64,000 bases of DNA from assembly GCF_024220585.1 (NCBI RefSeq), contig NZ_JAMXKF010000001.1, forward strand, positions 1,250,033 to 1,314,032, given 5' to 3'. The notes under the pieces are model-generated. The model ran no database searches. It saw nothing but the letters and a program-made list of their open reading frames with translations, and had not been told where the DNA came from. Within the stretch, counting starts at the first letter, position 1. Each line of letters starts with the position of its first letter. Both the position numbers and the translations under genes were made by a program. This DNA comes from Dyadobacter diqingensis (GTDB lineage: Bacteria; Bacteroidota; Bacteroidia; Cytophagales; Spirosomataceae). Of the stretch, positions 49,191 to 57,164 are shown in pieces.

Positions 49191-49988
49191 ATGAAATCTA
49201 CCTCTGCAAGAAATTATTTTCTTTCGGTATTGCTGTGCCTTTTCGGCGCTGCGTCCGTTCTCGCACAACAGCGAAAATCAGAAATCAGCCTGGAAACCAA
49301 TATTCCCTGTGAGCCAGCCGCTGATTACGACGTTATAAAAAAAGGCGAAACAAAATGCCTCTCAGGAAATATCACCATTACTTACCTGACATTGCAAGGC
49401 GGCACTTTGATTATCAGCGGACAAGTCAGAATCAATAATCTTTCCATTAATAAGGGCACAATTCTCGTTACAGAGACCGGATCAGCGATCTTACCTGCGC
49501 TGATTTTCAATGGCGATGTTACGCTGAGTAATCATGGCTCGGTGACGTATATGGGAAACGTAATGTTATCCAATGGCAATAACCATATCCTGAACGAAGG
49601 TCCCGACTCCAGGATGAACTGGGGATCGTCAGAATTAAATTTTGCAAGTAAAAAATCCACTTTTGTGAATAATGGAACGGTGGATATCGGTACCTTGCGG
49701 CTTAATTCCAAAAATGGGAAAGTAATGCTGGGAAAAAACTCACTGACCAACGTCGTAAACCTTGTCAATAACTATGATAACCGGGTTTATGTTTTCGACG
49801 GTACGGCCAAATTAACCCAAACGGGTTATGCACAATTGTCAAAATCATTAACAACCAGTGCCGGGCTGATCATTTGCCCCGGTCCTGCCTCCGAAATGAA
49901 AACTATCTCCGGGAAAACAAGCGGTTATGGCAATGCCAATGTTATGCAAAAAGGCTGTACTTCATTCCCGGCCTTAACTTCCTACTAA
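49191..49988 (+). CDS. Exported protein with repeat-like beta structure
   Basis: The protein has 265 residues with a signal peptide (about 1-25, V-L-A-Q-Q). The mature part has alternating hydrophobic short strands such as G-G-T-L-I-I-S-G-Q-V-R-I-N-N-L-S-I-N-K and N-H-G-S-V-T-Y-M-G-N-V-M-L-S-N, typical of right-handed beta-helix proteins. The paired cysteines C40/C57 and C228/C255 may form disulfides. There is no T9SS sorting domain or lipobox. Function unknown; a surface or periplasmic beta-helix role is plausible. The next gene, 82 bases downstream, is a T9SS-targeted esterase. Confidence 0.55.
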   Translation: MKSTSARNYFLSVLLCLFGAASVLAQQRKSEISLETNIPCEPAADYDVIKKGETKCLSGNITITYLTLQGGTLIISGQVRINNLSINKGTILVTETGSAILPALIFNGDVTLSNHGSVTYMGNVMLSNGNNHILNEGPDSRMNWGSSELNFASKKSTFVNNGTVDIGTLRLNSKNGKVMLGKNSLTNVVNLVNNYDNRVYVFDGTAKLTQTGYAQLSKSLTTSAGLIICPGPASEMKTISGKTSGYGNANVMQKGCTSFPALTSY

Positions 49989-50070
49989 ACAACTTTACTC
50001 ACCATCCGACCTGAGGACAGCCCCAGGTCAAAATTTTTCGTTCACTACTGTCCTTTTTAAAGGAACCTCT

Positions 50071-52554
50071 ATGAAATTAGCTTACCTACCCCTTTTAGTA
50101 CTGGCACTAATCCTGCCACAAATCAGTTCAGGTCAGATAACCGTTACATTTCCCTCTGATCGCGTTGTTTTTCAAAGAGATAATGCAAATAAAGCCACAA
50201 TCACCATCGCAGGTTATTTTTCCGGCTGCGCAGACCGCGTTGAGGCCCGGTTTGTCCCTCGTGCCGCCGGACAAGGTATTGAATCCCCCGCAGGCGGAGG
50301 ATGGGCAACGATCCAGAATAATCCTGTCGGCGGTAATTTTTATGGTTCCCTGCCCGTATCAGGCGGCTGGTACAGGCTTCAGGTAAGGGCAATACTTAAC
50401 GACGCCGAAATCAGCAGCGGAACCGTCGAACACGTCGGCGCAGGCGAGGTTTTTGTTGTTGCAGGCCAATCCAATGCAACCGGAGGTGATGGAAATGCCA
50501 ACGGTCCGGGAGCTACCGATGATCGTGTCAACAGTGTCAACTTTCAAAACCTGAATGCCAATAATTATCCTGGCATCGCACCGTATGCCGATATTCAACT
50601 TCCCTGCCCTGAATTTGTACATCTGGACGCTTTAACAAAAACAGCTCCCTTTGGCAATTATGCCTGGTGCTGGGGCGCATTTGGCGATAGTCTGGTAAAA
50701 AAATTGCAGGTTCCGGTCATGATTTTTAATGCTGGCTGGTCCAGTACCGGTATCAGAAACTGGCGGGAAACAATTAATTCTTCCAATGTGACAGTCAGTG
50801 AATTTGGCTATACCTTTCCTACCGGCCTTCCTTTCGGGCATCTTCGGATCGCGCTGAATAATTATGTCGCGCAGTTGGGCATCAGGGCTATCTTGTGGCA
50901 TCAGGGTGAAACGGATAACCTTGTCAGCCGGACTGAGGCCGACTATTTAAAAGATATCCGTGAAGTCATTCAGGCAACCCGCGACCAGTCAGGAAAGAGT
51001 AATCTGGCCTGGGTGGTTTCCAGAGTTTCACGTTTTGACGTCGGCGGTGTTTCCCGAACCTGGCAGCCTGTGATTGATGCGCAAAATGATGTGATTGGCA
51101 TTGGCAGTCATGGCAATGACATGGCTTACAAGCTGCCTGGCGTATTTGCCGGCCCGGCAACAGACGACTACTGGGACACGAACTACCGCAGCGATCATGT
51201 TCATTTTTCAGGAGCCGGTCTTTTGCACCTTGCGGGTTTGTGGTCTCAAAGACTAACCACGGATTTTTTCGCACAGTCAACACCCTATGGCGCAATAGCC
51301 CCGCCAAACGTCACTGTTGCCCGTACCGAAACTGCCGATGTAATATTTCAGGCGCCTAATGGCTGGTCAGGATATAGCTGGCTTTCCGCGGATAACTGCA
51401 CCAATTCACTTTCGGGCTCTCAGCAGTTCACATCAGCATCAGGCGATTACAAACTCAAAATTACAGACAATTTCCAAAATGTTATTTTCTCGCCCAGACT
51501 GAAAGTTCCGGGTACTACGGTTCCTACCTCTATTGCAAAAAACGCCGACGTATCGCAACAGACCATTCATAGCGGATCAAATGGCATCATGGCAACGGAT
51601 TGCCGGATCATCGGACAAATCCTTCCGTCAGCAGGATCTCCATTGATCAACGGGACATTGACGACCAAAGCCATCATTGATCCATCCGTTAAATTATATC
51701 TGAACGCCCCTTATCTGCAACGTCATTTTGACATAAAAACAGGTGTCAGCGCTATCAATTCCCGCTTAACTCTATTTTTCAGCCAGCAGGAATTCGATGC
51801 CTTTAATGCCATAAGTTCAACGGACATCCCAAAAAATCCGACAGATCAGACAGGTATGAACAATCTGCGTATTGTTCAGTTCCAGGGTACATCCGCAGAC
51901 GGATCCATTGGCAGTTACACAGGCAGCCGCAGTGAAATCACCCCGGTATCTATCGTATGGAATAACACTTTAAGCAGTTGGGTGATCAGCCTTGACGTAA
52001 CCAGTGCCGGCGGATTTTTTGTCAGTACCATTAACAGCGCGCTACCGGTGACACTCAAATATTTCTCAGGTTATGCTATCAACGACGCTTCGACACTGGA
52101 ATGGGCTTCGGTTTCAGAAAGCAATTCATCTCATTTTGAAATAGAACGCAGTACCAATGCCATCAATTTCGAGGCAATCGGGAAAGTAGCCGCAGCCGGT
52201 GATTCCAAATCCGACAAGCAATATACGTTCCGGGACTATAACATCGCCGACGGTATTTATTACTATCGTTTAAAGCAAGTTGATTTAGATGAATCCTTCG
52301 AATACAGCCGGATTATCAGCATTAAAGTGAAAGCAGCAACCGCCGTAAAAGTTTATCCAAATCCTGTAACCGATCAATTAACCATTCAGTCAGAAATTGA
52401 AATAAACTCAGTTGAAATTATAAATTCTTCGGGAATAAAATTGCAGTCTGCGCAACCGAATGGCCATAATTACAACTTTGACATGTCAAAATTCCCGGTC
52501 GGGTTATATCTGATCAAGATCAACAACGAAGTTTTCAAAATAGTCAAAAAGTAA
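50071..52554 (+). CDS. SGNH/sialate O-acetylesterase-like protein with T9SS sorting domain
   Basis: The protein has 827 residues: signal peptide (about 1-21), a beta domain, then an SGNH-type carbohydrate esterase domain (about 125-400). The catalytic Ser is S134 in V-V-A-G-Q-S-N-A-T-G, with W-H-Q-G-E-T-D-N in the middle and D375-H-V-H378-F-S at the end (Asp and His of the triad). This matches the SASA/CE6-like group that removes acetyl groups from sialic acids or xylans. Beta domains follow, then the repeated V-K-V-Y-P-N-P-V-T-D type sorting domain ending K-I-V-K-K. Exported by T9SS and probably anchored or released at the surface. Confidence 0.85.
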   Translation: MKLAYLPLLVLALILPQISSGQITVTFPSDRVVFQRDNANKATITIAGYFSGCADRVEARFVPRAAGQGIESPAGGGWATIQNNPVGGNFYGSLPVSGGWYRLQVRAILNDAEISSGTVEHVGAGEVFVVAGQSNATGGDGNANGPGATDDRVNSVNFQNLNANNYPGIAPYADIQLPCPEFVHLDALTKTAPFGNYAWCWGAFGDSLVKKLQVPVMIFNAGWSSTGIRNWRETINSSNVTVSEFGYTFPTGLPFGHLRIALNNYVAQLGIRAILWHQGETDNLVSRTEADYLKDIREVIQATRDQSGKSNLAWVVSRVSRFDVGGVSRTWQPVIDAQNDVIGIGSHGNDMAYKLPGVFAGPATDDYWDTNYRSDHVHFSGAGLLHLAGLWSQRLTTDFFAQSTPYGAIAPPNVTVARTETADVIFQAPNGWSGYSWLSADNCTNSLSGSQQFTSASGDYKLKITDNFQNVIFSPRLKVPGTTVPTSIAKNADVSQQTIHSGSNGIMATDCRIIGQILPSAGSPLINGTLTTKAIIDPSVKLYLNAPYLQRHFDIKTGVSAINSRLTLFFSQQEFDAFNAISSTDIPKNPTDQTGMNNLRIVQFQGTSADGSIGSYTGSRSEITPVSIVWNNTLSSWVISLDVTSAGGFFVSTINSALPVTLKYFSGYAINDASTLEWASVSESNSSHFEIERSTNAINFEAIGKVAAAGDSKSDKQYTFRDYNIADGIYYYRLKQVDLDESFEYSRIISIKVKAATAVKVYPNPVTDQLTIQSEIEINSVEIINSSGIKLQSAQPNGHNYNFDMSKFPVGLYLIKINNEVFKIVKK

Positions 52555-52599
52555 GTAATTACTTTATTTAAAATAAGTTACATCCTGTACTTATCCAAG

Positions 52600-52637
52600 A
52601 AAAATGTTGTCAGTTCATCACTGGCAACATTTTTTTA
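52600..52637 (+). terminator. Intrinsic terminator of the esterase gene
   Basis: AAAATGTTGTCAG (52601-52613) pairs with CTGGCAACATTTT (52621-52633), one wobble, and is followed by a T-rich run. It lies 46 bases past the stop. Confidence 0.8.
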
Positions 52638-52638
52638 T

Positions 52639-52669
52639 TTGTTGTTAACCTTTTTAAAAATTACTTTTG
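52639..52669 (+). promoter_or_regulatory. Promoter of mqo
   Basis: TTG at 52639-52641, a 20-base spacer and TACTTTTG at 52662-52669 match the Bacteroidota consensus exactly. Transcription would start near 52676, leaving a long leader. Confidence 0.65.
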
Positions 52670-52856
52670 TATCGAAATTTATAGAATCTAACAATGTTTT
52701 AGTTGATCAAAAAAAAGAACTTTTACAATTTTGATCAATTTATTTTTTCAATTAGCTTATTTTGGAAACAAATATTACAAGCAATATTGTTCATTATAGA
52801 GATTTTGGATTTTTCCGGGCTGATGGGCCTAATGAACTATAATTCTTTCTTACACA

Positions 52857-54386
52857 ATGAGTACCAAAAAGTCTATAAAATCGATTGCTCCCGATGTCGT
52901 ATTGATCGGAGCCGGTATCATGAGTGCTACGCTGGGAATCTTACTTAAAAAGTTGAATCCCGCTTTTACAATCTCCATTTTTGAGAGACTGGATCGTGTA
53001 ACTGCTGAAAGTTCCGATGCCTGGAACAATGCAGGAACAGGCCATTCTGCTTTTTGCGAGTTGAATTACACGCCGCAACAGGAAGATGGTTCTGTTGAAA
53101 TTTCAAAAGCTATCAAAATCGCCGAATCGTTTGAAGTTTCAAAAGAATTCTGGTCGTATCTTGTAGAGAATAAAATTATTGAGTCGCCTGAAGAGTTCAT
53201 TCGTCACATTCCGCACATGAGTTTTGTGTGGGGAAGCGAGAATGTCGACTATCTGAAAAAACGCTACGACGCGCTTACTGCTCACCACTTGTTTGAAGGA
53301 ATGAAATATTCTGAGGACAAGTCGGAAATAGAAAACTGGGTTCCGTTGATTATGGATGGCAGAGATCCAAATGAGGCGGTTGCTGCAACACGTATGGAAC
53401 TTGGTACCGATGTCAACTTTGGCTCATTAACCAGAACGATATTCGACTATCTCGAAACACAGGATGGTGTGAATCTTTACCTGAACCACGAAGTTGAAGA
53501 TTTCAAACATGCGGCTGACGGTTCCTGGACGATCTCAATCAAAGATCTCGCGACAAGAAAATCACAGAAAGTTCGTACACCTTTTGTATTTATCGGTGCA
53601 GGTGGTGGCTCATTGCCGTTATTGGAAAAATCAGGTATTCCGGAAGGAAAAGGCTTTGGAGGATTCCCCGTAAGCGGCCAGTGGCTGGTTTGCAATAAAC
53701 CAGAAATCATCGAACGTCACCAGGCGAAAGTTTACGGAAAAGCAGCGGTGGGTTCTCCTCCAATGTCTGTCCCTCACCTTGATACACGTGTAATTGACGG
53801 CAAAAAAGCACTTCTGTTTGGTCCTTATGCAGGTTTTTCAACGAAGTTCCTTAAAAATGGTTCTTATCTTGATTTGCCGCGTTCCATCAAATTGAACAAT
53901 ATCAAACCGATGCTCGCCGCCGGTATTCATAATATACCATTGACAAAATATCTGATCGATCAGGTAAGACAATCTCCGGAAGACCGTTTGGCTGCTTTGA
54001 GAGATTATATGCCGGGTGCACGTCTGGAAGACTGGGTACTGGAAAAAGCAGGTCAGCGTGTGCAGGTAATCAAAAAAGATAAAAAAGAAGGTGGTGTACT
54101 TGAATTCGGAACAGAAATGGTAACAGCCGCCGACGGATCTTTGGCCGCTTTGCTTGGTGCATCTCCGGGTGCTTCTACTTCGGTTTCTATCATGCTTGAC
54201 TTGATCCACCGTTGTTATCCAAAGGAAACTCAGTCGCCAGAATGGAAACAAAAACTTAAAACACTTATTCCTTCGTTTGGAAATTCCCTTGCCAAGGATG
54301 CAAAACTTGCCGCAAAAACCAGAGCATGGACGACGCAGGTATTGCAGTTAAGTGCTTCAAGAATGGAAGAAGAAATCCTTGCATAA
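52857..54386 (+). CDS. mqo: Malate:quinone oxidoreductase
   Basis: The protein has 509 residues, the family length. D-V-V-L-I-G-A-G-I-M-S-A-T-L-G is the FAD-binding G-x-G-x-x-S near 13-27, followed by the family motifs S-S-D-A-W-N-N-A-G-T-G-H-S-A and E-L-N-Y-T-P-Q. G-G-F-P-V-S-G-Q-W and L-F-G-P-Y-A-G-F-S-T-K-F also match. It is a peripheral membrane enzyme that oxidises malate to oxaloacetate and feeds electrons to quinones in the TCA cycle. Promoter and terminator are both clear, so the gene is monocistronic. Confidence 0.97.
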   Translation: MSTKKSIKSIAPDVVLIGAGIMSATLGILLKKLNPAFTISIFERLDRVTAESSDAWNNAGTGHSAFCELNYTPQQEDGSVEISKAIKIAESFEVSKEFWSYLVENKIIESPEEFIRHIPHMSFVWGSENVDYLKKRYDALTAHHLFEGMKYSEDKSEIENWVPLIMDGRDPNEAVAATRMELGTDVNFGSLTRTIFDYLETQDGVNLYLNHEVEDFKHAADGSWTISIKDLATRKSQKVRTPFVFIGAGGGSLPLLEKSGIPEGKGFGGFPVSGQWLVCNKPEIIERHQAKVYGKAAVGSPPMSVPHLDTRVIDGKKALLFGPYAGFSTKFLKNGSYLDLPRSIKLNNIKPMLAAGIHNIPLTKYLIDQVRQSPEDRLAALRDYMPGARLEDWVLEKAGQRVQVIKKDKKEGGVLEFGTEMVTAADGSLAALLGASPGASTSVSIMLDLIHRCYPKETQSPEWKQKLKTLIPSFGNSLAKDAKLAAKTRAWTTQVLQLSASRMEEEILA

Positions 54387-54407
54387 TCTGCGGATAACAT
54401 ATTCAAA

Positions 54408-54446
54408 GAAAAACCGGATTGCCAGCGCAGTCCGGTTTTTTCTTTT
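54408..54446 (+). terminator. Intrinsic terminator of mqo
   Basis: AAAACCGGA (54410-54418) pairs with 54431-54439 around a 12-base loop and is followed by TTCTTTT. It lies between mqo and the convergent kinase gene. Confidence 0.8.
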
Positions 54447-54468
54447 ATGCCCGAATCTTATCAGTTTA

Positions 54469-56592
54469 TTAGAAAGTCAATGTTGAAGGTGCATTAACAA
54501 CAGGTGCGTTAACAGGCAGCTCCACATAGAAAACGGTACCTTTGTTTTCCTCACTCTCGAACCATATTTTCCCTTCGTGTGCCTCCACAATCTGTTTGGA
54601 AATGGAAAGTCCTAAACCAAATGGCTGTTCACCGGAAGTTCCCCAACGTTTTGCTTTCGTAAACGGGTCAAAAATCTTACTTTTCAGTTCATCCGGAATC
54701 CCAATACCCTGGTCGGTCACGGAAAGCTCCATTTTATCCTCTCTGATCGTCATTTTGACTTTCACCGTGGCATTCAGTTTACTAAACTTGATCGCGTTGA
54801 CGATCAGGTTACTTAATACCCGCTGCAATTTCTCACGATCGGCCAGCACCACTGCATCATCCTCCACTTCCAGTTCCAGCTGCTGCTCTTTTTCCTCCGC
54901 CTTAAATTTCAACTGATCCACGCATTCATTTAGCAGCATGCGCATATCAATTTGCTCCATCTTCATTTCTTCCGGACGGTAATTAAGGTTGGCCGACAAC
55001 AAATCGCTAATCATTTCAATGGATTGCAGCCCGGAGGTTTTTAACATTTTCAGCAGTTCCACATTTTCATCGGAAATCCCTTCCTCATCAAGCAATATGG
55101 AAGAAATTGAAACGATAGCTCCCAGAGGATTACGAAGATCATGCGCAACCACTTTCAATATCTTATCCTTATCATCATTACTTTGCTGAAGGTCGTTCAG
55201 TGTTTGTTCCAGCTGCGTGTTTTGAAAAGTAATCTGCCTGTTGAGCTTTGTCAATGACGAAACGTTGGATTTGGAACCACGCCAGTTTTGCCAGATCAGC
55301 AACAAAATGGCCAGCGCCATTACCACAAAAACCGCCAGCGCGTACAGATAATATATTTTCTGATCGTTTTCTTTACTCAGCAGATTGTAATTATATTGCT
55401 GCTCAATGTTCTGAAATTCCCTGCCTACATCAGCGCTGACGAGTTTTTTATTCCTGTTGTCCAGCGAATCTTTCAACTGAATGTATTTTTGAAGAAAAAC
55501 ATAAGCCTCTTCCGGCTTTTTGAGCTCATCATAATATTTCCAGTAAAGCTTCTGCAAGCTTATGTCTACAAACAAATTATAGCTTGTATCCATCGACGCC
55601 TTAAGTTTTTCTGCAATTTCGCAGGCTTCATCCAGGTGCCCTGATTCCACATAGATATAACCTAGCCTTGCCATCGCCATCTGAGCATCCGGCAAATCAA
55701 ACCCTTTCTGAATATTGGTTTCATAACTTTGCTTTAACAAAGTTATCGCCGTCAGGGTATCTCCCTTTTTATAATACTGGTCAGACTCATTCCCATAGAC
55801 CACCGCCTTTGCCATCTCGATGTAATCCTTCCTGTCAGGAAATACCTTTGCCTCTTCATTGATAAAAGCCAGTGCCTTTTTGCTGAAAGCCAACGAACTG
55901 TCGGGCATATTCAGTTTCCCATAACTCAGAGAAATGTTGGCGAGCAGTTCCTGTCTTAGGGCAAAATTCTTGAAATCTTTGCGACAAAATGCGGCATCTT
56001 CATAACACTGTTTGAAATTATTGATCGCCTCAACATATTTCATTTGTTTATAACTCACCATTCCCAGCCGGTAAGTATATTCGCTGACGGCGCAAGGGTC
56101 AAAGATAGTTCTGGCAATCAAATTGCCTCTGTAATAATATAGATAAGCGTCGCTAAATCTTTTCAGCTCAAACAATAAATCACCTTTTTGAAATAACGCA
56201 GCCGAGTATTCCCGTATATATTTCTTTTTCAGATCTTCACTAGCCAAAAGAGGAAAAATACTATCCACATGTACCAACGCGCTCTTGTGCTCTCCGAGTT
56301 TTGGATAATAATTTTGTCCCTTAAAGTTAAACTTCCTGATCTCGTCGCCAACTCCGGGGTTGTCTATCTGGCTGTAAGCCGAGTCAAAAAATGACATAGC
56401 CTTGTTGAAGTCACCCTTATCCAGCATTCGATTGGCCTTTTCCCTTATGCTGTCAACATACGTGGTGTGATCGGTGTTTTCAGTTATAGATTCATTGCAG
56501 GAAAATAAAAAAAACAGGGTAGCAGCGATTAATACGGCACCACATACCTTGGTGAGAAGATTTACAAAATGGGCAGAAAGACTCTTTGCCAT
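54469..56592 (-). CDS. TPR-containing membrane histidine kinase
   Basis: The protein has 707 residues. The N-terminus combines a hydrophobic stretch with a lipobox-like L-F-S-C32, so it may be lipid-anchored outside. Tetratricopeptide-like repeats occupy about 45-390, then a single membrane helix (about 405-430, Y-L-Y-A-L-A-V-F-V-V-M-A-L-A-I-L), a coiled coil, HisKA with H484 in V-V-A-H-D-L-R-N-P, and HATPase_c with D-Q-G-I-G-I-P and G-L-G-L-S-I-S. The TPR part would lie in the periplasm. No response regulator is adjacent, so it is an orphan kinase. The ATG at 56592 was used; other starts are possible. Confidence 0.88.
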   Translation of the reverse strand: MAKSLSAHFVNLLTKVCGAVLIAATLFFLFSCNESITENTDHTTYVDSIREKANRMLDKGDFNKAMSFFDSAYSQIDNPGVGDEIRKFNFKGQNYYPKLGEHKSALVHVDSIFPLLASEDLKKKYIREYSAALFQKGDLLFELKRFSDAYLYYYRGNLIARTIFDPCAVSEYTYRLGMVSYKQMKYVEAINNFKQCYEDAAFCRKDFKNFALRQELLANISLSYGKLNMPDSSLAFSKKALAFINEEAKVFPDRKDYIEMAKAVVYGNESDQYYKKGDTLTAITLLKQSYETNIQKGFDLPDAQMAMARLGYIYVESGHLDEACEIAEKLKASMDTSYNLFVDISLQKLYWKYYDELKKPEEAYVFLQKYIQLKDSLDNRNKKLVSADVGREFQNIEQQYNYNLLSKENDQKIYYLYALAVFVVMALAILLLIWQNWRGSKSNVSSLTKLNRQITFQNTQLEQTLNDLQQSNDDKDKILKVVAHDLRNPLGAIVSISSILLDEEGISDENVELLKMLKTSGLQSIEMISDLLSANLNYRPEEMKMEQIDMRMLLNECVDQLKFKAEEKEQQLELEVEDDAVVLADREKLQRVLSNLIVNAIKFSKLNATVKVKMTIREDKMELSVTDQGIGIPDELKSKIFDPFTKAKRWGTSGEQPFGLGLSISKQIVEAHEGKIWFESEENKGTVFYVELPVNAPVVNAPSTLTF

Positions 56593-57164
56593 TTATTTAT
56601 AATGAGGGTTATGAATTTTATCGAAATAATTCTATAAACAAATTAATTCAAGGATTAAAATTAATTCATTACCAGTACATTAAAAAATACTACAAAGAAA
56701 TAAACCTGTATTTGTTTAAATCAGCGTATCAGCACTTTCTATTCTTTTCTTTCTTCCCATCTCATAGAAATAATTTATATGCCTTTGACTTAACTACATT
56801 CTTTATTTTGTGCAGAATATAAAAAATATGTCCTCGATTTCTAATCACCGACAGGTCGGCTTACTACGCCACTTTTCGCTGCTAACAGCCTAAATTTTAA
56901 CATTTCGCACTTTTTAAAACACGTCTCGTTTCCCTGCGCACTCGCATAGGCTCACTTGGTACTACTTAAAATTATTATAATTTCTTCTAAAAATTTGAAG
57001 TTTACAAAAATGGAATTACTTTTGTCTACTAAATCGATAGAGATTATAAAAGAACTATAAAAATGAGCTCCATTCTTAAATGCCGTTGTTGCATCAGCCA
57101 TTAAACAACATTCAGTAAAAATAACCACCATTTTTATCCAATCCGTTTAAAATAATACGCATTT
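56593..57164. other. AT-rich intergenic region with a TonB-receptor promoter
   Basis: Divergent spacer. TTG at 56995-56997, a 19-base spacer and TACTTTTG at 57017-57024 form the rightward promoter, leaving a leader of about 130 bases. The remainder, including a run of T-rich sequence near 56600-56820, has no recognisable gene. Confidence 0.55.
56995..57024 (+). promoter_or_regulatory. Promoter of the 974-residue TonB-dependent receptor
   Basis: The -33 TTG and the -7 TACTTTTG are separated by 19 bases, matching the other promoters in this window. No TGCAAC palindrome is present, so it is not part of the candidate metal regulon. Confidence 0.6.

Larger units (their letters stand above)
52555..52856. 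other. Intergenic region with terminator and mqo promoter
   Basis: The spacer contains a terminator (52600-52637) and a strong promoter (52639-52669), followed by a leader of about 180 bases. Within the leader no gene, riboswitch or other structure was recognised. Confidence 0.5.

Noticed and set aside
52703..52948. Open frame of 81 codons before mqo
   Set aside because: It overlaps the mqo coding sequence out of frame and lies in the long leader.
56586..56822. Open frame of 78 codons on the plus strand
   Set aside because: It overlaps the kinase start, is very AT-rich, and its translation shows no domain or typical protein composition.
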